Shown: in pieces, positions 56,439-64,000 of the stretch
How positions within the stretch are numbered: position 1 is the stretch's first letter
How the letters are laid out: the number at the start of each line of letters is the position of its first letter
Source: Dyadobacter subterraneus
GTDB taxonomy: Bacteria; Bacteroidota; Bacteroidia; Cytophagales; Spirosomataceae
DNA: 64,000 nucleotides
Reading direction: 5' to 3'
NCBI RefSeq assembly: GCF_015221875.1
Contig: NZ_JACYGY010000001.1
Location: 4,876,501-4,940,500, forward strand
The notes under the pieces: model-generated
Seen by the model: only the letters and a program-made list of their open reading frames with translations
Told to the model about the DNA's origin: nothing
Databases searched by the model: none
Translations under genes and position numbers: made by a program

Positions 56439-57053
56439 ATGAAAAGAACTATACTCTGTCTTACTATATGTATCTTATTTGCCTGGACAGGAATCCAAGC
56501 CCAGTCTACCTCCACCGGTAGCCGGCTAAACCTATCCCCGAAAAAAAAATCCTTAACAACCGGACAATTGAAATTTTCTCACGTTCCGGAAGTACTTAAT
56601 TATAAACCACTTTCTGTTCAGAAGCCAATGGCTTTGAACAATTTTTACAGGACACTTTTATTTTCCAATACTGCATCTGTTGAAAGCACAGCGGTATCTA
56701 CAACAGAAGTGATTGAAAAAAATGTTGAGAAACGTACGCCCGGAATTGAATCTGCGCCACGTGCAGAAGAGCAGTTATACACGAGTGATAAAATAACAGT
56801 ATCAAATATATATCCCAATCCGGCTAGTGAATATGCTGAGGTTGATTATACAATTTCTTCTGATTTAAGAGACGCAAAATTAATTGTTTACAACGTGCTT
56901 GGCTCACAAATGGCCGAATATCCGTTGGTTAAAAATGACAATAAACTTCGCATAAATACACGGGAAATGTCCACAGGCTTATATTTTTATCAGCTGGCAT
57001 TGGAAGGAAAAAAGGTAGCAACCAAAAAAATGCTCGTTCGCCATCAGCAATAG
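56439..57053 (+). CDS. T9SS type A sorting-domain protein
   Basis: A 204-residue exported protein (signal peptide ending IQAQ, about residue 22). The C-terminal 80 residues are a type A sorting domain: NIYPNPASEYAEVDYTI, KLIVYNVLGSQM, MSTGLYFYQLALEGKKVATKKMLV. This directs transfer across the outer membrane by the type IX system. The 100-residue middle is low in recognisable features, so its surface function is unknown. Confidence 0.9.
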   Translation: MKRTILCLTICILFAWTGIQAQSTSTGSRLNLSPKKKSLTTGQLKFSHVPEVLNYKPLSVQKPMALNNFYRTLLFSNTASVESTAVSTTEVIEKNVEKRTPGIESAPRAEEQLYTSDKITVSNIYPNPASEYAEVDYTISSDLRDAKLIVYNVLGSQMAEYPLVKNDNKLRINTREMSTGLYFYQLALEGKKVATKKMLVRHQQ

Positions 57054-57073
57054 AAATTAACAATACTATAATC

Positions 57074-57110
57074 AGCTACACATTCGTTAAGGATGTTGTA
57101 GCTTTTTTAT
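57074..57110 (+). terminator. terminator of the T9SS protein gene
   Basis: AGCTACA (57074-57080) pairs with TGTAGCT (57097-57103), followed by TTTTTAT. The T tract runs directly into the bamD -7 box, so terminator and promoter are packed together. Confidence 0.65.
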
Positions 57111-57118
57111 TATCTTTG
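57111..57118 (+). promoter_or_regulatory. -7 box of bamD
   Basis: TATCTTTG, an exact TAnnTTTG match, only 8 bases before the bamD ATG. This implies a very short or absent leader. The -33 region falls inside the preceding terminator stem. Confidence 0.45.
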
Positions 57119-57126
57119 CAGCTATT

Positions 57127-58050
57127 ATGCTAAAAAACAATTTTGCAAGTTACTTCTTGCTTATTTTTGCCGTACTTTTCATTACTTCCTGTAGCAAATT
57201 TTCAAGATTACAGAAGACTGGTACAGACCAACAGAAGTATGACGCCGCCATGACTTATTATAAGAAGGGCGACTTTTACCGTGCGGGGCTTCTGTTTGAA
57301 GAGCTTATTCCTTTGCTAAAAGGGAGTAACGAATCTGAATTAGCGCAGTTTTATTATGCCTACACTCAGTATCAGCAAGGCCAGTATAATACCAGTCAGT
57401 TCTTATTCAAGAAATTTTACGATACATATGCAAGGAGTGATTTCGCCCAGGAAGCTTTGTATATGCATGCGTTTTCACTTTATAAAGATTCCGCCCCGCA
57501 TAACCTGGATCAGGCCAGTACATTTACTGCCATTTCAGCGATGCAGGATTTTATAAATGCTTATCCTCAGAGCACGTTCCGCGATGAATGTACACGTTAT
57601 ATTCTTGAACTGCGTCAGAAACTGGAATTGAAAGCGTATGACAAAGCAAAATTGTATTACAAAATCAGCGAATTCAATATGATGTCGCTTAAAGCTGCGG
57701 TTATCTCAATTGATAACTTCCGTAAAGATTTTCCGGATTCAAAATATAATGAAGAATTATCATTCCTGAAAGTTGAATCACAATATAACCTGGCTTCTAA
57801 CAGTCTTTACTTGAAGCAAAAAGACCGTTATGCAGACGTCGTTAAATATTACAAAGAGTTGGTGGATAAATATCCAACTGGTAAATATCTTCGTGATGCT
57901 GAGAAAATGTATGACAACAGTATTAAAGAACTGGAAATCATAGCGGCGGCAGAAAAAGAACGCCAGAAATTACTGGAAGTTCAACCGGATTCAGGTTCGA
58001 AACCAACGAAAGTTACAGCTTCAACAGCTCCTGAACAAAAACAGAACTAG
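57127..58050 (+). CDS. bamD: outer-membrane assembly lipoprotein BamD
   Basis: A 307-residue lipoprotein (lipobox ITSC, Cys22) with tetratricopeptide-like repeats. Markers include YDAAMTYYKKGDFYRAGLLFEELIP, YAYTQYQQGQYNTSQFLFKKFYDTYARSDFAQEALYMHAFSLY, a long insert and YYKELVDKYPTGKYLRDAEKMY. BamD works with BamA to insert beta-barrel proteins. It heads the conserved bamD-rpoZ-coaBC-recN run. The C-terminal 40 residues are low complexity. Confidence 0.94.
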   Translation: MLKNNFASYFLLIFAVLFITSCSKFSRLQKTGTDQQKYDAAMTYYKKGDFYRAGLLFEELIPLLKGSNESELAQFYYAYTQYQQGQYNTSQFLFKKFYDTYARSDFAQEALYMHAFSLYKDSAPHNLDQASTFTAISAMQDFINAYPQSTFRDECTRYILELRQKLELKAYDKAKLYYKISEFNMMSLKAAVISIDNFRKDFPDSKYNEELSFLKVESQYNLASNSLYLKQKDRYADVVKYYKELVDKYPTGKYLRDAEKMYDNSIKELEIIAAAEKERQKLLEVQPDSGSKPTKVTASTAPEQKQN

Positions 58051-58106
58051 ACAGCCGGTTTTCCGGTTTTATATAAAGATTTTTAAACTATATCATCAAA
58101 GTAAGC

Positions 58107-58418
58107 ATGGCAACGAATCCATCCATCATTACCCGCGATACGGACAAAATAGCTGACGTAACAGGGAATTTATATGAGTCGGTATCGGTAATCTCTAAAA
58201 GAGCCCGTCAGATATCAAGCAAAATGAAAGAGGAACTCAATAACAAGCTTGCTGAGTTTGCATCCGGCGTTGATAATCTGGAAGAAGTTTTTGAAAACCG
58301 TGAGCAAATTGAAATCTCTAAATTCTACGAACGTATGCCAAAAGCTGGCAGCATGGCCATCGATGAATTTATTGAAGGAAAAACGTATCACAGTTACAGA
58401 GACACTACCGAAGAATAA
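58107..58418 (+). CDS. rpoZ: RNA polymerase omega subunit (Rpb6/omega family)
   Basis: A 103-residue protein of the Rpb6/omega family in the form found in Bacteroidota: NLYESVSVISKRARQISSKMKEELNNKLAEFA is the core, and the acidic C-terminal region is phylum-typical. It stabilises the beta' subunit of RNA polymerase. It follows bamD by 56 bases, probably in the same transcript, and is closed by a strong terminator. Confidence 0.92.
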   Translation: MATNPSIITRDTDKIADVTGNLYESVSVISKRARQISSKMKEELNNKLAEFASGVDNLEEVFENREQIEISKFYERMPKAGSMAIDEFIEGKTYHSYRDTTEE

Positions 58419-58436
58419 GATTATTTTTCTATAATA

Positions 58437-58482
58437 AAACCAGCCGTAAACATTAATTTTGTTCATACGGCTGGTTTTTGCA
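58437..58482 (+). terminator. terminator after rpoZ
   Basis: Twelve-base perfect arms AAACCAGCCGTA (58437-58448) and TACGGCTGGTTT (58466-58477), followed by TTG. Read leftward it would also be closed by T residues. Confidence 0.8.
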
Positions 58483-58573
58483 TTTGTCAATAACCGCTTA
58501 TTTGTTTAACAGAATTCGGTTTCTTTCAACATCCCCTACTCATTAACGTAAACGTGCTTTTGCATTTAAAAGG

Positions 58574-59779
58574 TTGGATCTAAAAGGCAAAAAAATATTG
58601 CTTGGCGTTTCAGGCAGCATTGCTGCGTATAAATCGGCATTACTTGTAAGGTTACTTATAAAAGAAGGAGCAGAAGTTCAGGTCATTATGACGGGTTCTG
58701 CACATCAGTTTATAACCCCGCTCACACTTGGCACACTTTCAAAACGTCCTGTTTTTACCAAATTCGTTCAGTCAGAAAACGGTACCTGGAACAATCACGT
58801 TGAGTTAGGATTATGGGCTGATATTATGATCATTGCGCCTGCGACCGCAAGAACGCTTGCAAAATGCGCTACCGGAAATTGTGATGATTTATTAACAGCG
58901 GTATACCTTTCTGCGCGCTGTCCGGTATTTTTCGCCCCGGCTATGGACGTTGACATGTACCGTCATCCTTCAACCCAAAAAAACATTGAAACTCTTTTAA
59001 GCTACGGAAATAAATTAATTGAGGCAGAATTCGGCGAACTTGCCAGCGGTCTGGTTGGAGAAGGAAGGTTGGCAGAACCCGAAAATATTATTTCCCAAAT
59101 CGTAAGCCACTTTGCAAAAATCCCGGTTGCAAAAAATAAAAAAGTACTCATCACCGCCGGTCCGACAGCTGAACCAATAGATCCTGTTCGTTTCATCAGC
59201 AATAGGTCTTCGGGGAAAATGGGATATGCGATTGCAAAAGCCTTTGCGGATGCCGGGGCAGAGGTCAGATTGATCAGCGGCCCTACCAGTTTACCCGTGC
59301 CTAATGGAGTAGTTCTCACAAAAGTGAAAACTGCCAGGCAGATGTATGAAGCAACACAGGAATATTTTTCACAATATGACCTTGTAATCTTTTCCGCGGC
59401 CGTAGCCGACTACACACCGCTGCATGTTGCGGATCAAAAAATAAAAAAACAAGGTGACCAGATGAAACTGGAATTAGTCAAAACCACTGATATTGCCGGA
59501 ACGCTGGGAAAGGAAAAAAGAGACGGACAGCTTCTGGTAGGATTTGCCCTGGAAACAGAGCATGAAATGGATTATGCATTGGACAAATTACAACGCAAAA
59601 ATTTTGATTACATCATCCTGAATTCCTTAAACGATGCAGGATCCGGATTTGCACACGATACCAACAAAATTACCGTTATTGATAAATCGGAAAACGTTTA
59701 TCGCTTTCCTTTAAAATCGAAACAGGAAGTAGCACAAGATATCTTAAATATTATTCTGACTAAATGGAGCGAAGTATGA
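58574..59779 (+). CDS. coaBC: CoaBC: phosphopantothenoylcysteine decarboxylase / phosphopantothenate-cysteine ligase
   Basis: A 401-residue bifunctional enzyme of coenzyme A synthesis. The N-terminal flavin decarboxylase (CoaC) shows GVSGSIAAYKS, NHVELGLWADIMIIAPATA and the PAMDVDMYRHPS loop. The C-terminal ligase (CoaB) shows LITAGPTAEPIDPVRFISNRSSGKMG and VAFALE-like segments. The start is TTG at 58574: the stop TAA lies 30 bases upstream in frame and no ATG intervenes, and TTG lines up exactly with the conserved start. It overlaps the next gene (ATGA). Confidence 0.96.
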   Translation: MDLKGKKILLGVSGSIAAYKSALLVRLLIKEGAEVQVIMTGSAHQFITPLTLGTLSKRPVFTKFVQSENGTWNNHVELGLWADIMIIAPATARTLAKCATGNCDDLLTAVYLSARCPVFFAPAMDVDMYRHPSTQKNIETLLSYGNKLIEAEFGELASGLVGEGRLAEPENIISQIVSHFAKIPVAKNKKVLITAGPTAEPIDPVRFISNRSSGKMGYAIAKAFADAGAEVRLISGPTSLPVPNGVVLTKVKTARQMYEATQEYFSQYDLVIFSAAVADYTPLHVADQKIKKQGDQMKLELVKTTDIAGTLGKEKRDGQLLVGFALETEHEMDYALDKLQRKNFDYIILNSLNDAGSGFAHDTNKITVIDKSENVYRFPLKSKQEVAQDILNIILTKWSEV

Positions 59780-60696
59780 AAAGGTTAATATCTCTTTTTT
59801 GTTTTACAATGGGTATTTTTTCAGGAAGCGTTTATGCCCAGGAACTTCAATTTACTGTTAGTCTTAATTATGATCAGCTTGTAGCTCAGCAAAAGACGGA
59901 CCCTGCGTCCATGACAAAGCTTCAATCTTACATCAGCGATTTTTTGAATAATACCAGCTGGACAAGAGAGACTTTTACAAAAGATGAAAAGATAAAATGT
60001 AAGCTAAATATAAATCTGACGCGCTCCGTAACGCAGGGAGCTTATGAAGGTACCGCTCAACTGGTTATTGCCCGTCCGGTTTTTAATTCCAGTTATGAAA
60101 CGGTTCTTTTCAATTATGTAGACAGAAGTTTTACATTTAACTACCTCCCTACTAATCAATTATATTTTAACGAAAACAGCTATACGGACGAATTGCCATT
60201 TATTCTGGCTTTCTACGCTTACACAGCTCTCATCTTTGATTTTGATTCTTTTAGTAAACTGGGTGGTTCTCCATACATGCAAAAGGCGTTCAATCTAGCA
60301 AATTTAGCTGCAAACGCGCCTTCTCCCGGAAGAGGCTGGGATACGCGGAAAAGTGCAGATTCCAGAAACAGATATTGGCTGATCGAAAATTTGATGAGCC
60401 AGCAGTTTATTCCTTTCCGTGAAGGATTATATGCATATTATCGTCAGGGGCTTGATGTAGCTACGGAAAATCCTGCACAGACAAGAACAAAGACCCTGGA
60501 CTTGCTCACATCAATTAAAGCTGTTGCCCAGCTTCGCCCGGGAAGTGTTGTGGTAAATTCATTTTTCGATTCCAAATCCGATGAAATTTATAGCATTTTA
60601 AAAGAAGCCAATCCGGAAGAACGCAAAACGGCACAAACTATATTGGTAAGTCTGGATCCATCCAAAACTCAGTTATATCAAAAATTGTCGCAATAA
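59776..60696 (+). CDS. porD: DUF4835 family protein (PorD-like)
   Basis: Start ATG at 59776, overlapping the coaBC stop as ATGA; an ATG at 59764 is in frame but less likely. The 306-residue product has a signal peptide (MKRLISLFCFTMGIFSGSVYAQ) and the DUF4835 pattern (NYLPTNQLYFNENSYTDELPFILAFYAY, GRGWDTRKSADSRNRYWLIENL). I recall this family being named PorD, a type IX secretion-associated protein, and always near coaBC and recN. The T9SS link fits the sorting-domain protein nearby, but the exact role is unproven. Confidence 0.85.
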   Translation: MKRLISLFCFTMGIFSGSVYAQELQFTVSLNYDQLVAQQKTDPASMTKLQSYISDFLNNTSWTRETFTKDEKIKCKLNINLTRSVTQGAYEGTAQLVIARPVFNSSYETVLFNYVDRSFTFNYLPTNQLYFNENSYTDELPFILAFYAYTALIFDFDSFSKLGGSPYMQKAFNLANLAANAPSPGRGWDTRKSADSRNRYWLIENLMSQQFIPFREGLYAYYRQGLDVATENPAQTRTKTLDLLTSIKAVAQLRPGSVVVNSFFDSKSDEIYSILKEANPEERKTAQTILVSLDPSKTQLYQKLSQ

Positions 60697-60740
60697 CCGG
60701 CATTTCTCACCGTATCAAATCATAACTAAAATTAAATAGT

Positions 60741-60968
60741 ATGAGCAAACGCCTGATTCGTATCGCTTCAAAAAATATTGCATCGGAATTAACAAGCCTT
60801 GCCGGACAGGAACTTAATGCCATATTGCAGTCAGGAAAAACATATTCCGGAAAATTAATTTCTGTCAGTAATGAATATCTGACCATGTACGATACTCGTC
60901 AGCATACACATAAACTGGCCATTCAGGATTTGTTCGAGGTCGTTTACGATTATAAAGACAGGAACTAA
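60741..60968 (+). CDS. 75-residue Sm-like candidate protein
   Basis: Small cytoplasmic protein with an N-terminal helix (KRLIRIASKNIASELTSLAG) and then a strand pattern LNAILQSGKTYSGKLISVSNEYLTMYDTRQHTHKLAIQDLFEVVYD. The G-K-x-Y-x-G-K-L step followed by a hydrophobic strand and a final I-x-E/D-V-x-Y-D-like strand is what an Sm/Hfq fold would show. The Hfq YKH signature is absent. It lies between the DUF4835 gene and recN. RNA binding is a hypothesis. Confidence 0.8.
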   Translation: MSKRLIRIASKNIASELTSLAGQELNAILQSGKTYSGKLISVSNEYLTMYDTRQHTHKLAIQDLFEVVYDYKDRN

Positions 60969-61144
60969 ACATCGCAGTGCAGCAACTTCGCTTATTTAAT
61001 CAGCAGCTTATTCCAAAAAAAACGTTTCAGAACTAGTTCCGTTTCCTATTTGTTGATAACATAACTATATTCGTGTCAAAGACGAACCTTTCTGATACAA
61101 TTCTGACTTGTTCTCACCAACTTTGACAATCTGCTTACAAAGGC

Positions 61145-62800
61145 ATGCTCTCAAATTTACTTATTAAAAATTACGCCCTGATCAAGCAACTGGAAATGTC
61201 GCCGGATCCGGGATTAAATATAATTACAGGAGAAACGGGCGCAGGTAAATCCATTATGCTTGGCGCGATTGGTCTTTTACTTGGCAACCGTGCAGATGTA
61301 AAATCTCTTTACGATCCTGCCGAAAAATGTATCATTGAGGGCAGTTTCGATCTGTCAGGTTATGACCTGGCCCCTAATTTCGAAGAAGAAAATCTTGATT
61401 TTGCTCAGGAATGTATTGTACGGAGAGAAATTTCGGTGGCTGGAAAATCACGCGCATTCATTAATGACACACCGGTTAATCTTGATACACTCAAAAGAAT
61501 AAGCAGCCAGCTTCTTGATATACATTCCCAACACGATTCGATTTTACTGGGAAGCAATGAATTTCAATTGCAGGTTGTCGACACTTATGCTGAAAATTAT
61601 GGTTTGCTTCACGCTTACCGTAAACATTTTCAGGCATACAGAGAGGCAGCGAAAGCTTATGATTCTTTGCAGAAAGAAGCAATCCAGATGAGAAAAGCAT
61701 TCGACTATGATCAGTTTCTATATCAGGAACTGGCCAACGCCGACTTGCGAAGCGACGAACAAACGCAGCTCGAACAGGAATTAACGATATTGGAAAATGC
61801 TGTGGAGATCAGGGAAAAGCTTCAATTGGCCTACTCCTATCTTGATAATCCTGACAGTTCAATCCTTGATTATCTGAAAAATACAGTTACAGCCATTTCA
61901 CAGGCAAGCCGCCTGGTTCCGGCTTATGAATCTTTGCGTGAAAGGGCTCAGAGTTGCCTGATAGAACTTCGGGATTTGGCTGATGAAATTGATGGTGTAA
62001 GTTCTTCTGTTGAAATTGATGAAGGAAGAAGTCAGCTGGTTCATGAACGCCTGGATTTAATTTATCAACTGCAAAAAAAGCATCACACAACGACCGTTGA
62101 CGAACTTCTGAAAATTCAGCAAGAGCTGGAAAAAAAGGTTGGAACGGTACTAAATCTGGATGAGGCCCTACTAAAAGCAAAAAAGGAAGCTGCAAAAACA
62201 GAAGAAGTCATGCTAAAAAGTGCGGCTAATTTGTCAAAAGAACGTCAGAAAGTTCTTAAAACAATCGAGTCGCTTATTATTGAAAGACTGATTGAATTAG
62301 GCATTCCGAATGCGTCTTTGTCTATAAAAATTACAGAAATCCAGCCTACAAATGACGGAATCGATTCCATCGCTTTTCTTTTTAGCGGTAATAAAGGAAC
62401 GCCTTTACAGGAATTAAGACAAGTAGCTTCCGGTGGTGAATTTTCCCGTTTGATGATGGTTATCAAGTATATTCTGGCCGACAGGCGAAAACTGCCTACC
62501 ATTATCTTTGATGAAATTGATACAGGCGTTTCAGGAGAAATAGCGAAAAAAATGGGTAAAATGATGATTAAAATGTCCGAAAATCATCAGATTATTGCCA
62601 TCACGCATTTACACCAGATAGCAAGCAGCGGCAAGGCACACTATTTTGTATATAAGGATCATTCATCAGCAAAAACAGTCAGTAAGATAAAAAAATTATC
62701 TGTGGACGAACGTGTAATGGAAATCGCACAGATGATCGGAGGTCATAACCCGACAGAATCGGTGATAAATAATGCCCGTGAAATGATTTCCAAAGACTAA
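61145..62800 (+). CDS. recN: DNA repair protein RecN
   Basis: A 551-residue SMC-like ATPase. Walker A GETGAGKS (about 29-36) lies near the N-terminus. A long coiled coil spans about 150-370. The signature VASGGEFSRLMMVIK and Walker B PTIIFDEIDTGVSGEIAKK lie in the C-terminal half, and an H-loop in AITHLHQIAS. RecN helps repair double-strand breaks by bridging DNA. The length is normal. Confidence 0.96.
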   Translation: MLSNLLIKNYALIKQLEMSPDPGLNIITGETGAGKSIMLGAIGLLLGNRADVKSLYDPAEKCIIEGSFDLSGYDLAPNFEEENLDFAQECIVRREISVAGKSRAFINDTPVNLDTLKRISSQLLDIHSQHDSILLGSNEFQLQVVDTYAENYGLLHAYRKHFQAYREAAKAYDSLQKEAIQMRKAFDYDQFLYQELANADLRSDEQTQLEQELTILENAVEIREKLQLAYSYLDNPDSSILDYLKNTVTAISQASRLVPAYESLRERAQSCLIELRDLADEIDGVSSSVEIDEGRSQLVHERLDLIYQLQKKHHTTTVDELLKIQQELEKKVGTVLNLDEALLKAKKEAAKTEEVMLKSAANLSKERQKVLKTIESLIIERLIELGIPNASLSIKITEIQPTNDGIDSIAFLFSGNKGTPLQELRQVASGGEFSRLMMVIKYILADRRKLPTIIFDEIDTGVSGEIAKKMGKMMIKMSENHQIIAITHLHQIASSGKAHYFVYKDHSSAKTVSKIKKLSVDERVMEIAQMIGGHNPTESVINNAREMISKD

Positions 62801-62827
62801 TAATAATTCTTGGATAACCCTCATAAA

Positions 62828-63268
62828 ATGAATAAAATGAAACAGTATGTATTAGCACTAGGGATAACTTTTTCTTTTTTATCCTGTAATAAAGATGCAG
62901 ACAAAGTCCTGGAACTGGAAGGTGAAGTGATGACAATCCATGATGAAGTGATGCCACAGATGGACGATATTATGACGCTTAAATCCAGGCTATCCCAAAA
63001 AATCATTCATATGGATAGTTTGCAAAATGAAGGAGTTGCGGGAAATAATATTGCGGAAGAACGTATTAAAGCGACAGAAATTAATCAGAAACTGAACGAA
63101 TCAGATAAGCTGATGATGGACTGGATGCACGAATATCGTGGAGATTCCGCTAAAAAACTGAAACCCGAAGCGGCGATTCTTTATTTCGAAACGCAGAAGA
63201 AAAGAATCATTGAGGTAAAAGAAATTACTTCCAAAAACATTCAGGAAGCAAAAACATTTTTAAATTAA
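62828..63268 (+). CDS. hypothetical lipoprotein with helical coil
   Basis: I choose the ATG at 62828; the frame also extends to a TTG at 62810. The product has a short lipoprotein signal (lipobox LSC, followed by NKDAD) and a mature helix-rich part with heptad-like spacing (VLELEGEVMTIHDEVMPQMDDIMTLKSRLSQKI). It starts 27 bases after recN and ends 4 bases before the SCO gene, so it is likely co-transcribed with both. The function is unknown. Confidence 0.78.
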   Translation: MNKMKQYVLALGITFSFLSCNKDADKVLELEGEVMTIHDEVMPQMDDIMTLKSRLSQKIIHMDSLQNEGVAGNNIAEERIKATEINQKLNESDKLMMDWMHEYRGDSAKKLKPEAAILYFETQKKRIIEVKEITSKNIQEAKTFLN

Positions 63269-63272
63269 GTAT

Positions 63273-63935
63273 ATGAGTAGCATAGGAAATATTGGTTGCA
63301 AGAAGTTAATTATCTTTTTTGTGCTGATAGGATTGATATCAGGTTGTGAAAGTGGCAGCAAGAAATTACCAATATTAGGAGAACGCGATTGGGTCACAAA
63401 AAAAGTGGATGGCAAGGAAGTCACAGATACCATTTATAATGTTATTCCTCCTTTTACTTTTACGAACCAATATGGAGATACAGTAACGGAGAAAATTGTA
63501 GAGAATAAAATTTATGTTACCGATTTTTTCTTTACTACCTGCCCAACTATTTGTCCGGTTATGAAAAGACAAATGGTAAAAGTGTACAAAGAATTCAAGG
63601 ACAATCCGGATGTAATGATTCTGTCTCATACGATTGATCCGGAACATGACACGCCCCAGGTTCTGAATAAATTCGCAAAAGATTTGGGTGTTGAAGGAAA
63701 GCAATGGCAGTTTCTGACCGGGCCAAAAGAAAAGATCTATGAAATTGGACAGAAAAGCTATTTATCCGCTGCACAGGAAGACAAAACCGCCGAAGGAGGA
63801 TTTCTGCACAGCGGAGCCTTTATTTTGATTGATAAAGAAAAACATATTCGCGGCATGTACGATGGAACTACTGAGGAAGGAACTCAGAAACTGATTCAGG
63901 GAATAAAATCATTATTGGAAGAGTATAAAAAATAG
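63273..63935 (+). CDS. SCO1/SenC family lipoprotein
   Basis: A 220-residue envelope protein with lipobox ISGC (Cys25) and a thioredoxin fold. The copper-binding C90-x3-C94 (TTCPTICP) and a conserved His in GGFLHSGAF are present, so metal binding should be intact. SCO proteins deliver copper to, or reduce cysteines of, cytochrome c oxidase. No oxidase gene is in the window, though it may lie to the right. Start ATG at 63273. Confidence 0.93.
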   Translation: MSSIGNIGCKKLIIFFVLIGLISGCESGSKKLPILGERDWVTKKVDGKEVTDTIYNVIPPFTFTNQYGDTVTEKIVENKIYVTDFFFTTCPTICPVMKRQMVKVYKEFKDNPDVMILSHTIDPEHDTPQVLNKFAKDLGVEGKQWQFLTGPKEKIYEIGQKSYLSAAQEDKTAEGGFLHSGAFILIDKEKHIRGMYDGTTEEGTQKLIQGIKSLLEEYKK

Positions 63936-63959
63936 AGTGCCCTGCGACACAGTAAATTC

Positions 63960-64000
63960 ATGATAAAGAAAGTAATATTTGCCCTATCCGCTTTCACAGT
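63960..64000 (+). CDS. start of the next gene (signal peptide), cut by window end
   Basis: ATG at 63960, 24 bases after the SCO stop, begins MIKKVIFALSAFTV, a typical export signal, and then the window ends. It is probably co-transcribed with the SCO gene. Identity cannot be judged. Confidence 0.5.
   Translation, partial: MIKKVIFALSAFT

Overview
The window looks like a chromosome segment of a Bacteroidota bacterium, most likely Cytophagales (Dyadobacter/Spirosoma-like). Three things point that way: AT-rich intergenic DNA with TAnnTTTG-type -7 promoter boxes, a T9SS sorting-domain protein, and a bamD / omega (Rpb6-type) / coaBC / DUF4835 / recN run that I recall as typical of this phylum. The genus is inference. 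No rRNA, prophage, integron or CRISPR array was seen. The one RNA gene is tRNA-Ser(UGA).

Layout. 1-7.4 kb: an esterase lipoprotein running off the left edge, a PhyH oxygenase, a 2H phosphoesterase, two tandem secreted paralogues and a CehA-like PHP hydrolase. 7.5-12.1 kb: an LEA-like repeat protein and a 1381-residue hybrid histidine kinase. 12.8-18.1 kb: a YecD-like hydrolase, a GH109 / NagB amino-sugar pair, a lipoprotein and an M20 peptidase. 19.3-22.2 kb: a YtrA-type GntR / ABC transporter operon with a candidate operator and a 34-codon membrane peptide gene. 22.3-22.9 kb: a YefM-YoeB toxin-antitoxin pair. 23.6-29.1 kb: secreted carbohydrate genes (CBM9-like, BNR propeller) and a GH9-deacetylase fusion broken by one in-frame TAA. 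30-36 kb: rpiA, then a giant CheB-CheR-PAS-histidine kinase divergent from two receiver-only proteins.

36.9-46.4 kb: esterases, low-complexity small proteins, a serine hydrolase, and a nitric-oxide defence pair in which an NsrR-like Rrf2 regulator is divergent from flavohaemoglobin with a matching inverted repeat at each promoter. 46.6-49.1 kb: katG preceded by an OxyR-like site. 50.1-51.5 kb: a RAYT transposase gene with one in-frame TGA, flanked by seven tandem REP-like hairpins on one side and inverted copies on the other. 51.5-64 kb: mostly housekeeping (EEP phosphatase, tRNA-Ser, tilS, OstA-like protein, T9SS protein, bamD, rpoZ, coaBC, DUF4835/PorD-like, an Sm-like small protein, recN, a lipoprotein and SCO).

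The strongest second-look items are the RAYT/REP locus, the nonsense-interrupted GH9-deacetylase fusion, the OxyR-like and NsrR-like operators, the YtrA-like operator with its hidden small ORF, a pair of covarying palindromes, the LEA-like repeats and the Sm-like protein.
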